This document shows, one piece after another, positions 25,630 to 33,595 of a stretch of 64,000 nt of DNA. Numbering within the stretch: the stretch's first letter is position 1; every line of letters starts with the position of its first letter. Where the stretch lies: positions 30,240-94,239 of the forward strand of contig NZ_AYVL01000016.1 of the NCBI RefSeq assembly GCF_000502835.1, read 5' to 3'. A model generated the notes under the pieces. The model searched no databases. It was not told the DNA's origin and saw only the letters and a program-made list of their open reading frames with translations. The stretch comes from Mesorhizobium sp. LSJC280B00 (GTDB lineage: Bacteria > Pseudomonadota > Alphaproteobacteria > Rhizobiales > Rhizobiaceae). A program made the translations under genes and the position numbers.

Positions 25630-27257
25630 CAGCCGTGTCCCTCCTTGGTGAAGGACCCAGACACCGCCCTGCGCACCTTGAGGAAAGCTGTCGGCTCGCG
25701 GCTGCCGACGAAGCCGCGCGGCTTCCACAGCATGACGATGACCATCGCCATGCCGAACAGCAGCATGCGGTACAGTTCCGGCGTGAAGCCGGACCCGAAA
25801 CCGGGTATGACCGTAGTGTTGCCCCACCTGAGGCCGGTCTTGAGGAAATCCAGTTCGCGCAGGACTTCGGTGCCGCCGATCATCACCATGGCGGCGACGG
25901 CAATGCCGACCAGCGAGCCCATGCCGCCAAGCACGACGATGGCGAGGATGATCGCCGATTCCAGGAAGACGAAGGATTCCGGGCTGACGAAGCCTTGCCG
26001 CGCGGCAAAGAACGAGCCAGCGAAGCCGCCGAACATCGCGCCCGTGGCAAAGGCGGTGAGCTTGGTGGTGGTGGTGTTGATGCCGAGCGAACGGCAGGCG
26101 ATCTCGTCCTCGCGCAGCGCTTCCCAGGCACGGCCGACCGGCATCCGCCTGAGCCTCACGGTGACGAAGGCCGTCAGCAGGCAGAGCCCGAGGATCAAAT
26201 AGTAGAGGAATATCTTGTAGTAGGCACCCGATTGGGCGATGCCGAGCACCTTCGAGATGTAGTTCGGATCGGAGACGTTGAACGACATCAGGCCGAAGAA
26301 AGACACCTTCGGGATGCCGGAAATGCCGGCCGAGCCGTTGGTCACCTCGCGCCAGTTGATGATCACCAGCCTTATGATTTCGCCGAAGGCGAGCGTCACG
26401 ATCGCCAGATAGTCACCGCGCAAGCGCAGCACCGGGAAGCCTAGCATCACCCCCCAAAACGCAGCCATCAGGCCGGCGGCGGGCAGCAGGATCCAGAAGG
26501 AGAGGCCGAAATGCGTGCCGAGCAGCGCATAGGCGTAGGCACCGACGGCGTAGAAGGCGACATAGCCGAGATCGAGCAGGCCGGCCAAGCCGATAACGAT
26601 ATTCAGCCCCCAGGCCAGCATCACGTAGATCAGGATCTGGATGCCGTAATTGTCGACATATTTCAGCGAGCCCTGGAAACCGGCGGCCATCGACCCGGCA
26701 TATAGCGCCAGCACCAACACCACCACGATCGGGTAGAGCGCCAGTGCAGTTATGCCCAATGCCGAGAAATGAGCATGAATGAAGGCCCGGAAATGATAAA
26801 TCAGCCAGGCCAGCGCATAGATGATTGCAAGCGCCCGCACGAACCGCACGAAATCGGAAAGTTCCGGCCCTAAGGCGTCGGTCAGAAAGCCGCTGAGCGC
26901 GAGCAGAATAACGGCGACGGCGAGCGCCACGATGAACGCGGGAAAGCGGAAGAATCGCGAAGCCAGGCTGACCGGCAGCAGGCCGGTGGCGACGTCGACG
27001 ATCTTCTGGTTCGCCAGGAAGGGTTGGCCATAGGCGACGTAAAGGAAGCGTCCGGCCATGGTGGCGATCACGACGCCGGCGAGCAAGCCCCAGCGCTGCA
27101 CCAGGATCAGTTCGTTGGAGATGTTCTGGTCGGTCTTCAGGCCGATGAACAGCACGAACAGGCCAAGCGAGATGGCGCCGGCATAGAGCGCTTCGCGAAA
27201 AGCGCGCTGGACCGGGGTGGCGACGACGGTGCTTTCCGGAGACACGGTAACCGCCAT
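25629..27257 (-). CDS. livM: Branched-chain amino acid ABC transporter permease LivM
   Basis: This 542-residue membrane protein is the second permease of the Liv system. The conserved LivM core follows an N-terminal extension of about 180 residues with three or four extra helices. The core has NYGIQILIYVMLAWGLNIVIGLAGLLDLGYVAFYAVGA and the EAA-like loop GRAWEALREDEIACRSLGIN that contacts the ATPase. The long N-terminus is common in rhizobial LivM proteins. It is four bp after livH and overlaps livG by a single base. Confidence 0.96.
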   Translation of the reverse strand: MAVTVSPESTVVATPVQRAFREALYAGAISLGLFVLFIGLKTDQNISNELILVQRWGLLAGVVIATMAGRFLYVAYGQPFLANQKIVDVATGLLPVSLASRFFRFPAFIVALAVAVILLALSGFLTDALGPELSDFVRFVRALAIIYALAWLIYHFRAFIHAHFSALGITALALYPIVVVLVLALYAGSMAAGFQGSLKYVDNYGIQILIYVMLAWGLNIVIGLAGLLDLGYVAFYAVGAYAYALLGTHFGLSFWILLPAAGLMAAFWGVMLGFPVLRLRGDYLAIVTLAFGEIIRLVIINWREVTNGSAGISGIPKVSFFGLMSFNVSDPNYISKVLGIAQSGAYYKIFLYYLILGLCLLTAFVTVRLRRMPVGRAWEALREDEIACRSLGINTTTTKLTAFATGAMFGGFAGSFFAARQGFVSPESFVFLESAIILAIVVLGGMGSLVGIAVAAMVMIGGTEVLRELDFLKTGLRWGNTTVIPGFGSGFTPELYRMLLFGMAMVIVMLWKPRGFVGSREPTAFLKVRRAVSGSFTKEGHG

Positions 27258-27261
27258 GATC

Positions 27262-28164
27262 TCAGACCTTTTCGACTTCTGGCCGGCCGAGAATGCCGGA
27301 AGGCAGGAAGATCAGCACGATCGCCAGGATGGAAAAGGCGGCGACGTCCTTGTAATCGATCGAGAAATAAGCCGACCACATGCTTTCGATGAAGCCAATC
27401 ATCAGCCCGCCGAGCACGGCGCCGGGCAGTGAGCCGATGCCGCCGAGCACCGCGGCAGTAAATGCCTTCACACCGGGCGTAAAGCCGTCGGAAAACACCA
27501 CCACACCGTAGTACATCAGGAACAACGTGCCGGCGACGGCGGCAAGGGCGGCGCCCATGATGAAGGTGATCGAGATGGTGCGGTCGACGTCGATGCCAAG
27601 CAGTGCGGCCATCTTGCGGTCCTGCTCGCAGGCGCGCTGCGCCCGACCGAGCGAGGTCTTGTTGACCAGGTACCAGAACAGCGCCAGCAGGACTATGGTG
27701 ACCAGGACGATGATGATCTGCTTCAGCGAGACGCTGATGCCTTCGATGTTGTAGACCTTGGACACCATTGGCGGGACCGGCTTGTTGCGCGGCCCTTGGG
27801 TCACCTGGACGAAATTGGACAGCGCAATCGACATGCCAATCGCGGTGATCAGCGGCGCCAGCCGGAATGAACCGCGCAAAGGCCGGTAGGCCACCTTCTC
27901 GATCGTCCAATTATACAGGCTGGTCAGCAGCATCGCGACGATCATCATGATCAGCAGCGCAACGACGATCGGCAGCGAATAGAACAACGCACCGAGGATA
28001 AGGAAAACGATGAGCGCGGTGAAAGCGCCGATCATGAAAATGTCGCCATGGGCGAAATTGATCATGCCGATGATGCCGTAGACCATCGTATAGCCGATCG
28101 CGATCAGCCCATAGATCGATCCCAGCGTCAGCCCATTGATAAGCTGCTGGACAAAATACTGCAT
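27262..28164 (-). CDS. livH: Branched-chain amino acid ABC transporter permease LivH
   Basis: This 300-residue protein is the first permease and probably the first gene of the operon livH-livM-livG-livF-DUF6867. It begins with MQYFVQQLINGLTLGSIYGLIAIGYTMVYGIIGMINFAHGD, the signature of this family. A GGGGAG ten bases before the ATG is the ribosome binding site. The cytoplasmic loop GRAQRACEQDRKMAALLGID is the coupling helix. Confidence 0.97.
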   Translation of the reverse strand: MQYFVQQLINGLTLGSIYGLIAIGYTMVYGIIGMINFAHGDIFMIGAFTALIVFLILGALFYSLPIVVALLIMMIVAMLLTSLYNWTIEKVAYRPLRGSFRLAPLITAIGMSIALSNFVQVTQGPRNKPVPPMVSKVYNIEGISVSLKQIIIVLVTIVLLALFWYLVNKTSLGRAQRACEQDRKMAALLGIDVDRTISITFIMGAALAAVAGTLFLMYYGVVVFSDGFTPGVKAFTAAVLGGIGSLPGAVLGGLMIGFIESMWSAYFSIDYKDVAAFSILAIVLIFLPSGILGRPEVEKV

Positions 28165-28497
28165 GCTGTCGTGGCTCCCCTGGAATGTCGCCCATGCAGA
28201 CGCATTCCTTTTCGTATTTCCCCTAGTCGTAAAGTTTCGAGCCCGGATTGCAACGTGATTTTTCGATCATTATGCGTGTTTTCGCCGCACGCCGTTCGAT
28301 TGCCCGTTTTGTTCCCGTCCGCCCCCTGGACCATCGCGGACCCTACCATTGGCCTAACGCAATGTCTTTGACGATTCAATCGCAGCATGCGCTCCATTTC
28401 GAAGAAATCGCCGTCAAAATAAGTTGATGAGCGGGATCGTTGCGCCGTTGACGTCAATCCGCTTGCGCTCTCTCTTTCCCTTGGGTCAGTGTTTTTT
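28165..28497. other. Intergenic region upstream of livH and downstream of hypE
   Basis: This 333-bp stretch holds no convincing gene. It must contain the livH promoter, reading leftward. Two widely spaced arms TTGACG and CGTCAA lie near 28370-28420. I see no clear terminator for hypE. Confidence 0.4.
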
Positions 28498-29499
28498 CTA
28501 TTTGACGACGAAGCCGTGCGCGAACGGGTCGCGGTCGTCGATGAAGATCGTGTTCAATCCGGTCATTCGTGCCCAGCCGCCGATCGAGGGAATGATTGCC
28601 GGCTTGCCGGCGACGGTGACCTCTTCCTCGACCCTGCCCTTGAACAGCGAACCAATGATCGATTCGTGGACGAAGTCGTCGCCAACCCCAAGCTTGCCCT
28701 TGGCGTGAAGCTGCGCCATACGCGCCGAGGTGCCGGTGCCGCAGGGCGACCGGTCGATTGCCTTGTCGCCGTAGAAGACGGCGTTGCGGGCATCGGCTTG
28801 CGGGTTGGTCGGCGCGCCGGTCCACAATATGTGCGACAGCGTATTGATGCCGGGATTCTCCGGATGCACGAAGGTATATTTTTCGTTGAGCCGCTGCCGC
28901 ACCACCGGGCTCCAGGCGATCAGTTCGCCGGCCGAATGGTCGGCCATGTCGCGATAGGTCTTTTGCGGTTCGACGATGGCGTAGAAATTGCCGCCATAGG
29001 CGACATCGACGCTGATCTCGCCGAGCCCGGGGCATTCGACCGTCAGTGCCTCGGCATAGAGGAAGGAAGGCACATTGGTGATGCGCACCTCCTCGACATA
29101 GTCGCCGACTTGGCTGTACTCCGCTACGACCACGCCCGCCGGCGTATCCAGCCTGAGCACGCCCGGTGTCTTCGGCTTGATCAGCCCATGCTCGACGGCA
29201 AAAGTTACCGTGCCGATGGTGCCGTGGCCGCACATCGGCAAGCAGCCCGAGGTTTCGATGAACAGGATGGCGATGTCGCAATCTTCACGCGTCGGCGGAT
29301 AGAGGATCGAGCCGGACATCACGTCATGGCCGCGCGGCTCGAACATCAGCCCGGTGCGGATCCAGTCATATTCGGCCAGGAAATGCGCTCGCCGCTCCAT
29401 CATCGTTGAGCCCTTGAGCAAAGGCCCACCGCCGGCGACCAGCCGCACCGGATTGCCGCAGGTGTGGCCGTCTATGCAGAAGAAGGAATTCTTGGCCAT
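28498..29499 (-). CDS. hypE: 4-hydroxyproline 2-epimerase
   Basis: This 333-residue protein belongs to the proline racemase family. Its catalytic cysteines are Cys90 in CGHGTIG and a second in SPCGTGTSARMA, the pair required for 4-hydroxyproline epimerases. The reaction interconverts trans-4-hydroxy-L-proline and cis-4-hydroxy-D-proline, the first step of bacterial hydroxyproline use. I placed the start at MAKNSFF (29499). It is the last gene of the hypD-hypO-hypE operon, 28 bp after hypO. Confidence 0.93.
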   Translation of the reverse strand: MAKNSFFCIDGHTCGNPVRLVAGGGPLLKGSTMMERRAHFLAEYDWIRTGLMFEPRGHDVMSGSILYPPTREDCDIAILFIETSGCLPMCGHGTIGTVTFAVEHGLIKPKTPGVLRLDTPAGVVVAEYSQVGDYVEEVRITNVPSFLYAEALTVECPGLGEISVDVAYGGNFYAIVEPQKTYRDMADHSAGELIAWSPVVRQRLNEKYTFVHPENPGINTLSHILWTGAPTNPQADARNAVFYGDKAIDRSPCGTGTSARMAQLHAKGKLGVGDDFVHESIIGSLFKGRVEEEVTVAGKPAIIPSIGGWARMTGLNTIFIDDRDPFAHGFVVK

Positions 29500-29527
29500 G
29501 CCGGCTCCCAACTGAATGTCTTCGAAC

Positions 29528-30784
29528 TCAAAACCGTTGCGGGCTGAACGGGCCGAGATCGAGCGATGGATTCTGCCCGAGAACGAGCTCGCGGATCAAG
29601 CGCCCGGTCGCCGCAGCCTGGGTCAGGCCGAGGTGACCGTGGCCGAAACCATACACCACCGACGGCGTTTGTTGCGACCGCCCGATCACCGGCAGCGAAT
29701 CCGGCAGCGACGGCCGGAACCCCATCCATTCGCGTCCATTGGCCGGATCCAGTCCCGGCAGGAATTTCTGCGCCTTTTCGAGCAGCGCTTTCGAGCGCGC
29801 ATAATTGGGCGGCCTCTCAAGGCCGCCGAGTTCGACCGCGCCGCCGACGCGCAGGCCCGTCTCGAGCGGCGTGATGACGAAGCCATGCCCGGAGAAGATC
29901 AATTGCCGCTTTACGTCGAAGGCAGTCTTCGGCAACGTCGTGTTGTAGCCACGCTCGGTCTCCAGCGGGATTCCGTCGCCGAGATGTCTCGCCAGCAGAT
30001 GCGACCAGGCCCCGGCAGCGATGACGACGTGCTTCGCCCGTCGCCGCGTGCCGTCGGCCGTGGTCAAGATCGCGCCGTCCTGTCCCGCCTTGACACGCTC
30101 GATCCGGGCCCTTTCGAACCCGGCGCCCAACCTCTCGGCATAGGCCCACAAGGCCTTTCCAAGCAGTTTGGGATCGGCAACGGTTTTCCACCCCGGCACG
30201 AACGTTCCCTTGACGAAGCGCGGCGACAGACCGGGCTGCAGGGCTGTGAGAGCGCTCCCGTCGACATGGCTGAAGCCGATGCCGAAGCGCTGCCTTGCCG
30301 CCCAGCCGGTCAGCGAGGCCTTGAACTCGGCCTCGCTGTCGTAGAGTTCGAGCGAGCCGTCCTCATGCAGCATCGGCCGTGTGCCGGAACGGTCGAGCAA
30401 GCCCATCCATTCCGCCTCGGCGAGCTTCATCATCGCGGCCTGCGCGGCAAGGCCGGCTTCATAGCGGTCGCTTCGGCCGGCGCGCCAGAAGCGGACCAGC
30501 CAGGGCAGCAGCTTCGGCAGATACGCGGGTGGGATGCTGAGCGGGCCGAGCGGGTCGGCGAGCCATTTCGGCAACTGCTTGATCATGCCCTTGTGGGCGA
30601 GCGGCAGCACATCGGAGAAGGCAAAGGCAGCGGCATTGCCGGAGCTGGTTTCCTCACAGATCCCCGTCCGATCGAAGATCGTGACATTTTGGCCCGCCTC
30701 TGCCAGAAAGGCGGCGGCGCAGATGCCGATGATGCCGCCACCAATGATGGCGACATCGAGCGTAGCATTATCATTCATTGCCAT
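29528..30784 (-). CDS. FAD-dependent D-hydroxyproline dehydrogenase
   Basis: This 418-residue protein is a DadA-like flavoprotein. The FAD-binding GGGIIG is at the N-terminus (about residue 15) and the C-terminal NGREWMGFRPSLPDSLPVIG is typical of D-amino acid dehydrogenases. Its place between hypD and hypE suggests oxidation of cis-4-hydroxy-D-proline to 1-pyrroline-4-hydroxy-2-carboxylate (the hypO role). It is about 30 percent similar by eye to the DadA at 36390, so the two are different paralogues. Confidence 0.87.
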   Translation of the reverse strand: MAMNDNATLDVAIIGGGIIGICAAAFLAEAGQNVTIFDRTGICEETSSGNAAAFAFSDVLPLAHKGMIKQLPKWLADPLGPLSIPPAYLPKLLPWLVRFWRAGRSDRYEAGLAAQAAMMKLAEAEWMGLLDRSGTRPMLHEDGSLELYDSEAEFKASLTGWAARQRFGIGFSHVDGSALTALQPGLSPRFVKGTFVPGWKTVADPKLLGKALWAYAERLGAGFERARIERVKAGQDGAILTTADGTRRRAKHVVIAAGAWSHLLARHLGDGIPLETERGYNTTLPKTAFDVKRQLIFSGHGFVITPLETGLRVGGAVELGGLERPPNYARSKALLEKAQKFLPGLDPANGREWMGFRPSLPDSLPVIGRSQQTPSVVYGFGHGHLGLTQAAATGRLIRELVLGQNPSLDLGPFSPQRF

Positions 30785-30826
30785 GCGCCGCGCTGCACAT
30801 CTGCAAATGCCTTCAAAGCGACTGGA

Positions 30827-31720
30827 TCAGAATGTCGGCAGCTCTGGCCGCACCGCCAGCGCATCCCTGACGATCTTTTCGACTGCCTTGCGCCGCTCGC
30901 CCGACAATGGCTGGCGCGGCATGCGCACGCGGTCGTTGGTGTTGATCGCCAACACTTCGGCGAGCTTGATGTTCTGCACCAGATAGGTCGAGACGTCGAG
31001 GTCGAGCAGCGGCCGGAACCAGCGGTAGATCTTCAACGCCTCCTCGCGGCGGCCCTGTCTCATCAGTTGGTAGATGGCGACGGTCTCGCGCGGGAACGCG
31101 GTGACCAGGCCCGCCACCCAGCCGATGGCGCCGACCGACAGCGCCTCGAAGGCGAGATTGTCTACGCCGGTGAACAAATCGTAGCGGTCGCCGAGGCGGT
31201 TGATGATCTCGGTCGAGCGGCGGATGTCGTCGGAGGACTCTTTTATGGCGACGAAGCGTTGGTCCTTCGCCAACTCCTCCATCTGGTCGACGGTGACGTC
31301 GACGCGGTAGGCAAGCCGGTTGGAGTAGATCATCACCGGCAGGTCGCCGGCCGCGGCGGCGGCGCTGAGTGCCGCGACCGTCTCTTCGGCATTGGTATGG
31401 TAGATCGGACTCGGCACCACCATCAAACCGTTGGCGCCTGCCTTGGCAGCGCGGCGCGCGATCGCCGCCGCCTCGCGTGTACCGGCCTCGTTGACCGTCA
31501 ACAGCACCGGTTTCTTGCCGGCGATCTTCTGCGCGGTCTTCAGCACCGCGATCTTCTCGTCGTGCGACAGCATCGGGCCTTCGCCGAGCGACCCGCAGAC
31601 GATGATGCCGTCACAGCCGGCCTCCATCTGCAGCGCAAAGCAGCGCTCCATCTCGGCATGGTCGAGGCCGTCGTCCTTGGTGAATTTGGTCGTAACGGCG
31701 GGGAAGACTCCGGCCCACAT
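30827..31720 (-). CDS. Dihydrodipicolinate synthase-family deaminase of hydroxyproline catabolism
   Basis: This 297-residue protein is a DapA-like class I aldolase-fold enzyme. The Schiff-base lysine is in FVAIKESSDDIRRS, the tyrosine is in VMIYSNRLAYRVD, and GSLGEGPMLSHDEK occupies the conserved early loop. In hydroxyproline operons this family deaminates 1-pyrroline-4-hydroxy-2-carboxylate to 2,5-dioxopentanoate (hypD role). The start at 31720 (MWAGVFPAVTT) follows an operator palindrome 15 bases upstream. It is the first gene of the operon. Confidence 0.88.
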   Translation of the reverse strand: MWAGVFPAVTTKFTKDDGLDHAEMERCFALQMEAGCDGIIVCGSLGEGPMLSHDEKIAVLKTAQKIAGKKPVLLTVNEAGTREAAAIARRAAKAGANGLMVVPSPIYHTNAEETVAALSAAAAAGDLPVMIYSNRLAYRVDVTVDQMEELAKDQRFVAIKESSDDIRRSTEIINRLGDRYDLFTGVDNLAFEALSVGAIGWVAGLVTAFPRETVAIYQLMRQGRREEALKIYRWFRPLLDLDVSTYLVQNIKLAEVLAINTNDRVRMPRQPLSGERRKAVEKIVRDALAVRPELPTF

Positions 31721-31734
31721 GTCGATCACTCCAT

Positions 31735-31812
31735 CTGATATATCAGCCGTATATTTCTTAAGAAGCCGGCTGTCAACATTGAATCTGATATGATATATCA
31801 ACAATATATCAG
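31735..31812. promoter_or_regulatory. GntR operator cluster between hypD and gntR
   Basis: The perfect palindromes CTGATATATCAG (31735-31746) and TGATATATCA (31791-31800), and a half-site TATATCAG (31805-31812), lie between the divergent genes. The first is 15 bases before hypD and the last abuts the ribosome binding site of the regulator. They are the obvious binding sites of the GntR/FCD protein at 31824 and suggest both repression of the operon and autoregulation. Confidence 0.8.
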
Positions 31813-31823
31813 GAGAAGTCGCA

Positions 31824-32477
31824 TTGGTATATGACAGACCGGGCTCCGAGCCGGCGACCGCGAAGGCCTACCGCAGGCTCGAGCACATGATCGTAACTCT
31901 CGAACTGGCGCCGGCGAGCTTCATCACCGAGGGGGCGCTGATCGACAGGCTCGGCCTCGGCCGCACCCCGGTTCGCGAAGCAATCCAGCGGCTGGCCTGG
32001 GAGGGGCTGCTCGAGGTCCGGCCGCGCGCCGGCATCGCCATCGCGCCGCTCCACCCCGGCGACTGGCTGCGTGTCCTCGACGCCCGCCGTGGCGTCGAGG
32101 TGGTGCTTGCCCGCTCGGCCGCCCGCTTCGTTACCCGCGAGGCCGCCGACCTGTTCCATGACGCTGCCCTTGCCATGCAAAAGGCAGTGATTTCGGAAAA
32201 TGTGTTCTACTTCATCCAGGCCGACAAGGCGCTCGACGAGGCGCTGGCGCTGGCTGCCGACAACCCGTTCGCCGCGCGCCTGGCGGCACCCTTGCAAACC
32301 CACAGCCGTCGCTTCTGGTTCCGCTACAAGGCCGATACCGGATTGGCCGAATCGGCCGAGCATCATGTCGCGCTGATCCGTTCGATCCTCGCCGGCGACG
32401 AAGAGGCCGCGGCCAAGGACGCCAAGCGGCTGATGGCGCTTTTGCGCGGCCATGCCGAGGCGGCTGCTACGCGCTGA
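31824..32477 (+). CDS. GntR-family (FCD) transcriptional regulator
   Basis: This 217-residue protein has a GntR winged helix-turn-helix at about residues 10-75 (IVTLELAPASFITEGALIDRLGLGRTPVREAIQRL). An FCD-type ligand domain follows, with histidines in HHVALIRSIL. It starts with TTG at 31824: AGGAG lies eight bases before it and no in-frame ATG is near. Divergent from the hydroxyproline operon, it presumably represses it until hydroxyproline or a pathway intermediate binds. Confidence 0.92.
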   Translation: MVYDRPGSEPATAKAYRRLEHMIVTLELAPASFITEGALIDRLGLGRTPVREAIQRLAWEGLLEVRPRAGIAIAPLHPGDWLRVLDARRGVEVVLARSAARFVTREAADLFHDAALAMQKAVISENVFYFIQADKALDEALALAADNPFAARLAAPLQTHSRRFWFRYKADTGLAESAEHHVALIRSILAGDEEAAAKDAKRLMALLRGHAEAAATR

Positions 32478-32490
32478 GCCTGCCATTTCG

Positions 32491-32805
32491 TCATGCGCCC
32501 TGGCCGGGCAGGGCCATCACGTTTTCCCAATTGTCGCCGGCCGCGACGATGCAGCTTCTGCCAGCGATATCGGTGACGACGATGGTCCAGGTTCCGGTCT
32601 CGGCGACAAAGACTTCCATGACCGCCTCATGACCGATCAGCCCCAAAGCAAACTGCCTTTCCTGGAACTTCTCGCTCAAATGGGCGACGATCTCGCCATG
32701 TTCAACGCAGTATTGATATTGCGCGCCTGCGGTGTTCGTACCCACCGCCAATGCGCCAGCAAGAACCAGGGTTTTCACCCATCTCAACAGCGATTTGCGT
32801 GCCAT
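32491..32805 (-). CDS. Small exported protein, paralogue A
   Basis: I do not recognise the family. The 104-residue protein has a signal peptide (MARKSLLRWVKTLVLAGALAVGTNTAGA) and a mature part of about 75 residues with two cysteines (YCVEHG and RSCIVAAGD). The core EVFVAETGTWTIVVTDIAGRS is strongly similar to the paralogue at 33109, so the pair arose by duplication. Its ribosome binding site AAAGGAGG lies in a perfect 11-bp hairpin (separate entry). It is probably periplasmic. Confidence 0.8.
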   Translation of the reverse strand: MARKSLLRWVKTLVLAGALAVGTNTAGAQYQYCVEHGEIVAHLSEKFQERQFALGLIGHEAVMEVFVAETGTWTIVVTDIAGRSCIVAAGDNWENVMALPGQGA

Positions 32806-32811
32806 AGGGCA

Positions 32812-32843
32812 CCTCCTTTGCCATCACGTTCCGGCAAAGGAGG
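32812..32843 (-). promoter_or_regulatory. Hairpin sequestering the ribosome binding site
   Basis: On the minus strand CCTCCTTTGCC (32843-32833) pairs perfectly over 11 bp with GGCAAAGGAGG (32822-32812), with a 10-base loop. The second arm is the Shine-Dalgarno sequence, ending six bases before the ATG at 32805. Folding would hide it. This suggests temperature- or ligand-controlled translation, or a trans-acting opener; nothing in the sequence says which. Confidence 0.65.
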
Positions 32844-33108
32844 GGTTTGACGGCCTCATTTTGCCGGAGCGATTCAGGCCGGTTCCGACGTCATCATCAT
32901 CGCGTCGTTCCTTTCTGTGTTCCGGTCTGCCATTGGTGGGAACGATTCCAGATGTTCCCATTATGTTCTCGATATATGGTATCGGCAATGGAAAAGCGCA
33001 AGCAGGCGCCCAAGCGGGCGCCTGCAGATCCGTTTTACGGTTGTCGCCGAAAGAATGGGCCACAGGCCGCGCGGCCATGCCGAGGCGCGCAGACCCGTGA
33101 TAAATCGT
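32844..33108. other. Gap between the two exported paralogues
   Basis: No gene is seen. The stretch includes an imperfect tandem of AGGCGCCCAAGCGGGCGCCTG (33004-33024), a hairpin that may end the transcript of paralogue B at 33109. Confidence 0.4.
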
Positions 33109-33405
33109 TCAGATGCCTGGCAGCGCCGCTGTCGTCATCGCGCTTTCCCAGCCTTCGCCGACTGAAATCACGCAGCTTTGACCTTTTGTGTCGCTGGCGA
33201 GGATGGTCCAGGTGCCCTTGTCGGAAACGAAGACTTCAAGCACCACATTCGGATTGACGACGCCGACCGCGCTCGGGTTTTCATGAAACTTCTCGCCGAG
33301 CGCCTTGACCATATCGGCGCGAGCCGCGCATTGCTCGGCAGCCATTGCCGGGACGGCGGAAAGGGCCATCGCAGCGCAAGCTATAGTCGCCATGAGACGT
33401 GTCAT
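33109..33405 (-). CDS. Small exported protein, paralogue B
   Basis: This 98-residue protein has a signal peptide (MTRLMATIACAAMALSAVPAMA) and a mature region with two cysteines (AEQCAAR and QSCVISVGEGWE). The segment EVFVSDKGTWTILASDTKGQS aligns with the paralogue at 32491. The ribosome binding site GCAAAGGAGGTG also resembles that of paralogue A, but no perfect complementary arm is seen upstream. Both could be periplasmic and stress-related; I found no recognisable family. Confidence 0.78.
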   Translation of the reverse strand: MTRLMATIACAAMALSAVPAMAAEQCAARADMVKALGEKFHENPSAVGVVNPNVVLEVFVSDKGTWTILASDTKGQSCVISVGEGWESAMTTAALPGI

Positions 33406-33546
33406 CTGACACCTCCTTTGCGCCGGACATTTCCCCCGGAGCCGTCACCAGCGCCGTTGGTTGATCTGCCAGCGTCTCCTTCGCGGCAGGACTGCAACCT
33501 AAGAAGATTGCTGCCTTCTTGGTTCCATCACATTAACGTTCAAACG

Positions 33547-33573
33547 AAAAGGCCCGGGTCCGAGCCCAGGCCT
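33547..33573 (-). terminator. Terminator of mmsA
   Basis: On the minus strand, AGGCCTGGG / CCCGGGCCT with loop CTCGGA is followed by TTTTCGTTT, about 20 bases after the mmsA stop. Confidence 0.9.
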
Positions 33574-33595
33574 CGTTCAGTGTTTGCGATCTGGA

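Noticed and set aside
29516..31738. Plus-strand open frame of 740 codons opposite the hydroxyproline operon
   Set aside because: Antisense to hypO, hypD and operators; composition is typical of a shadow.
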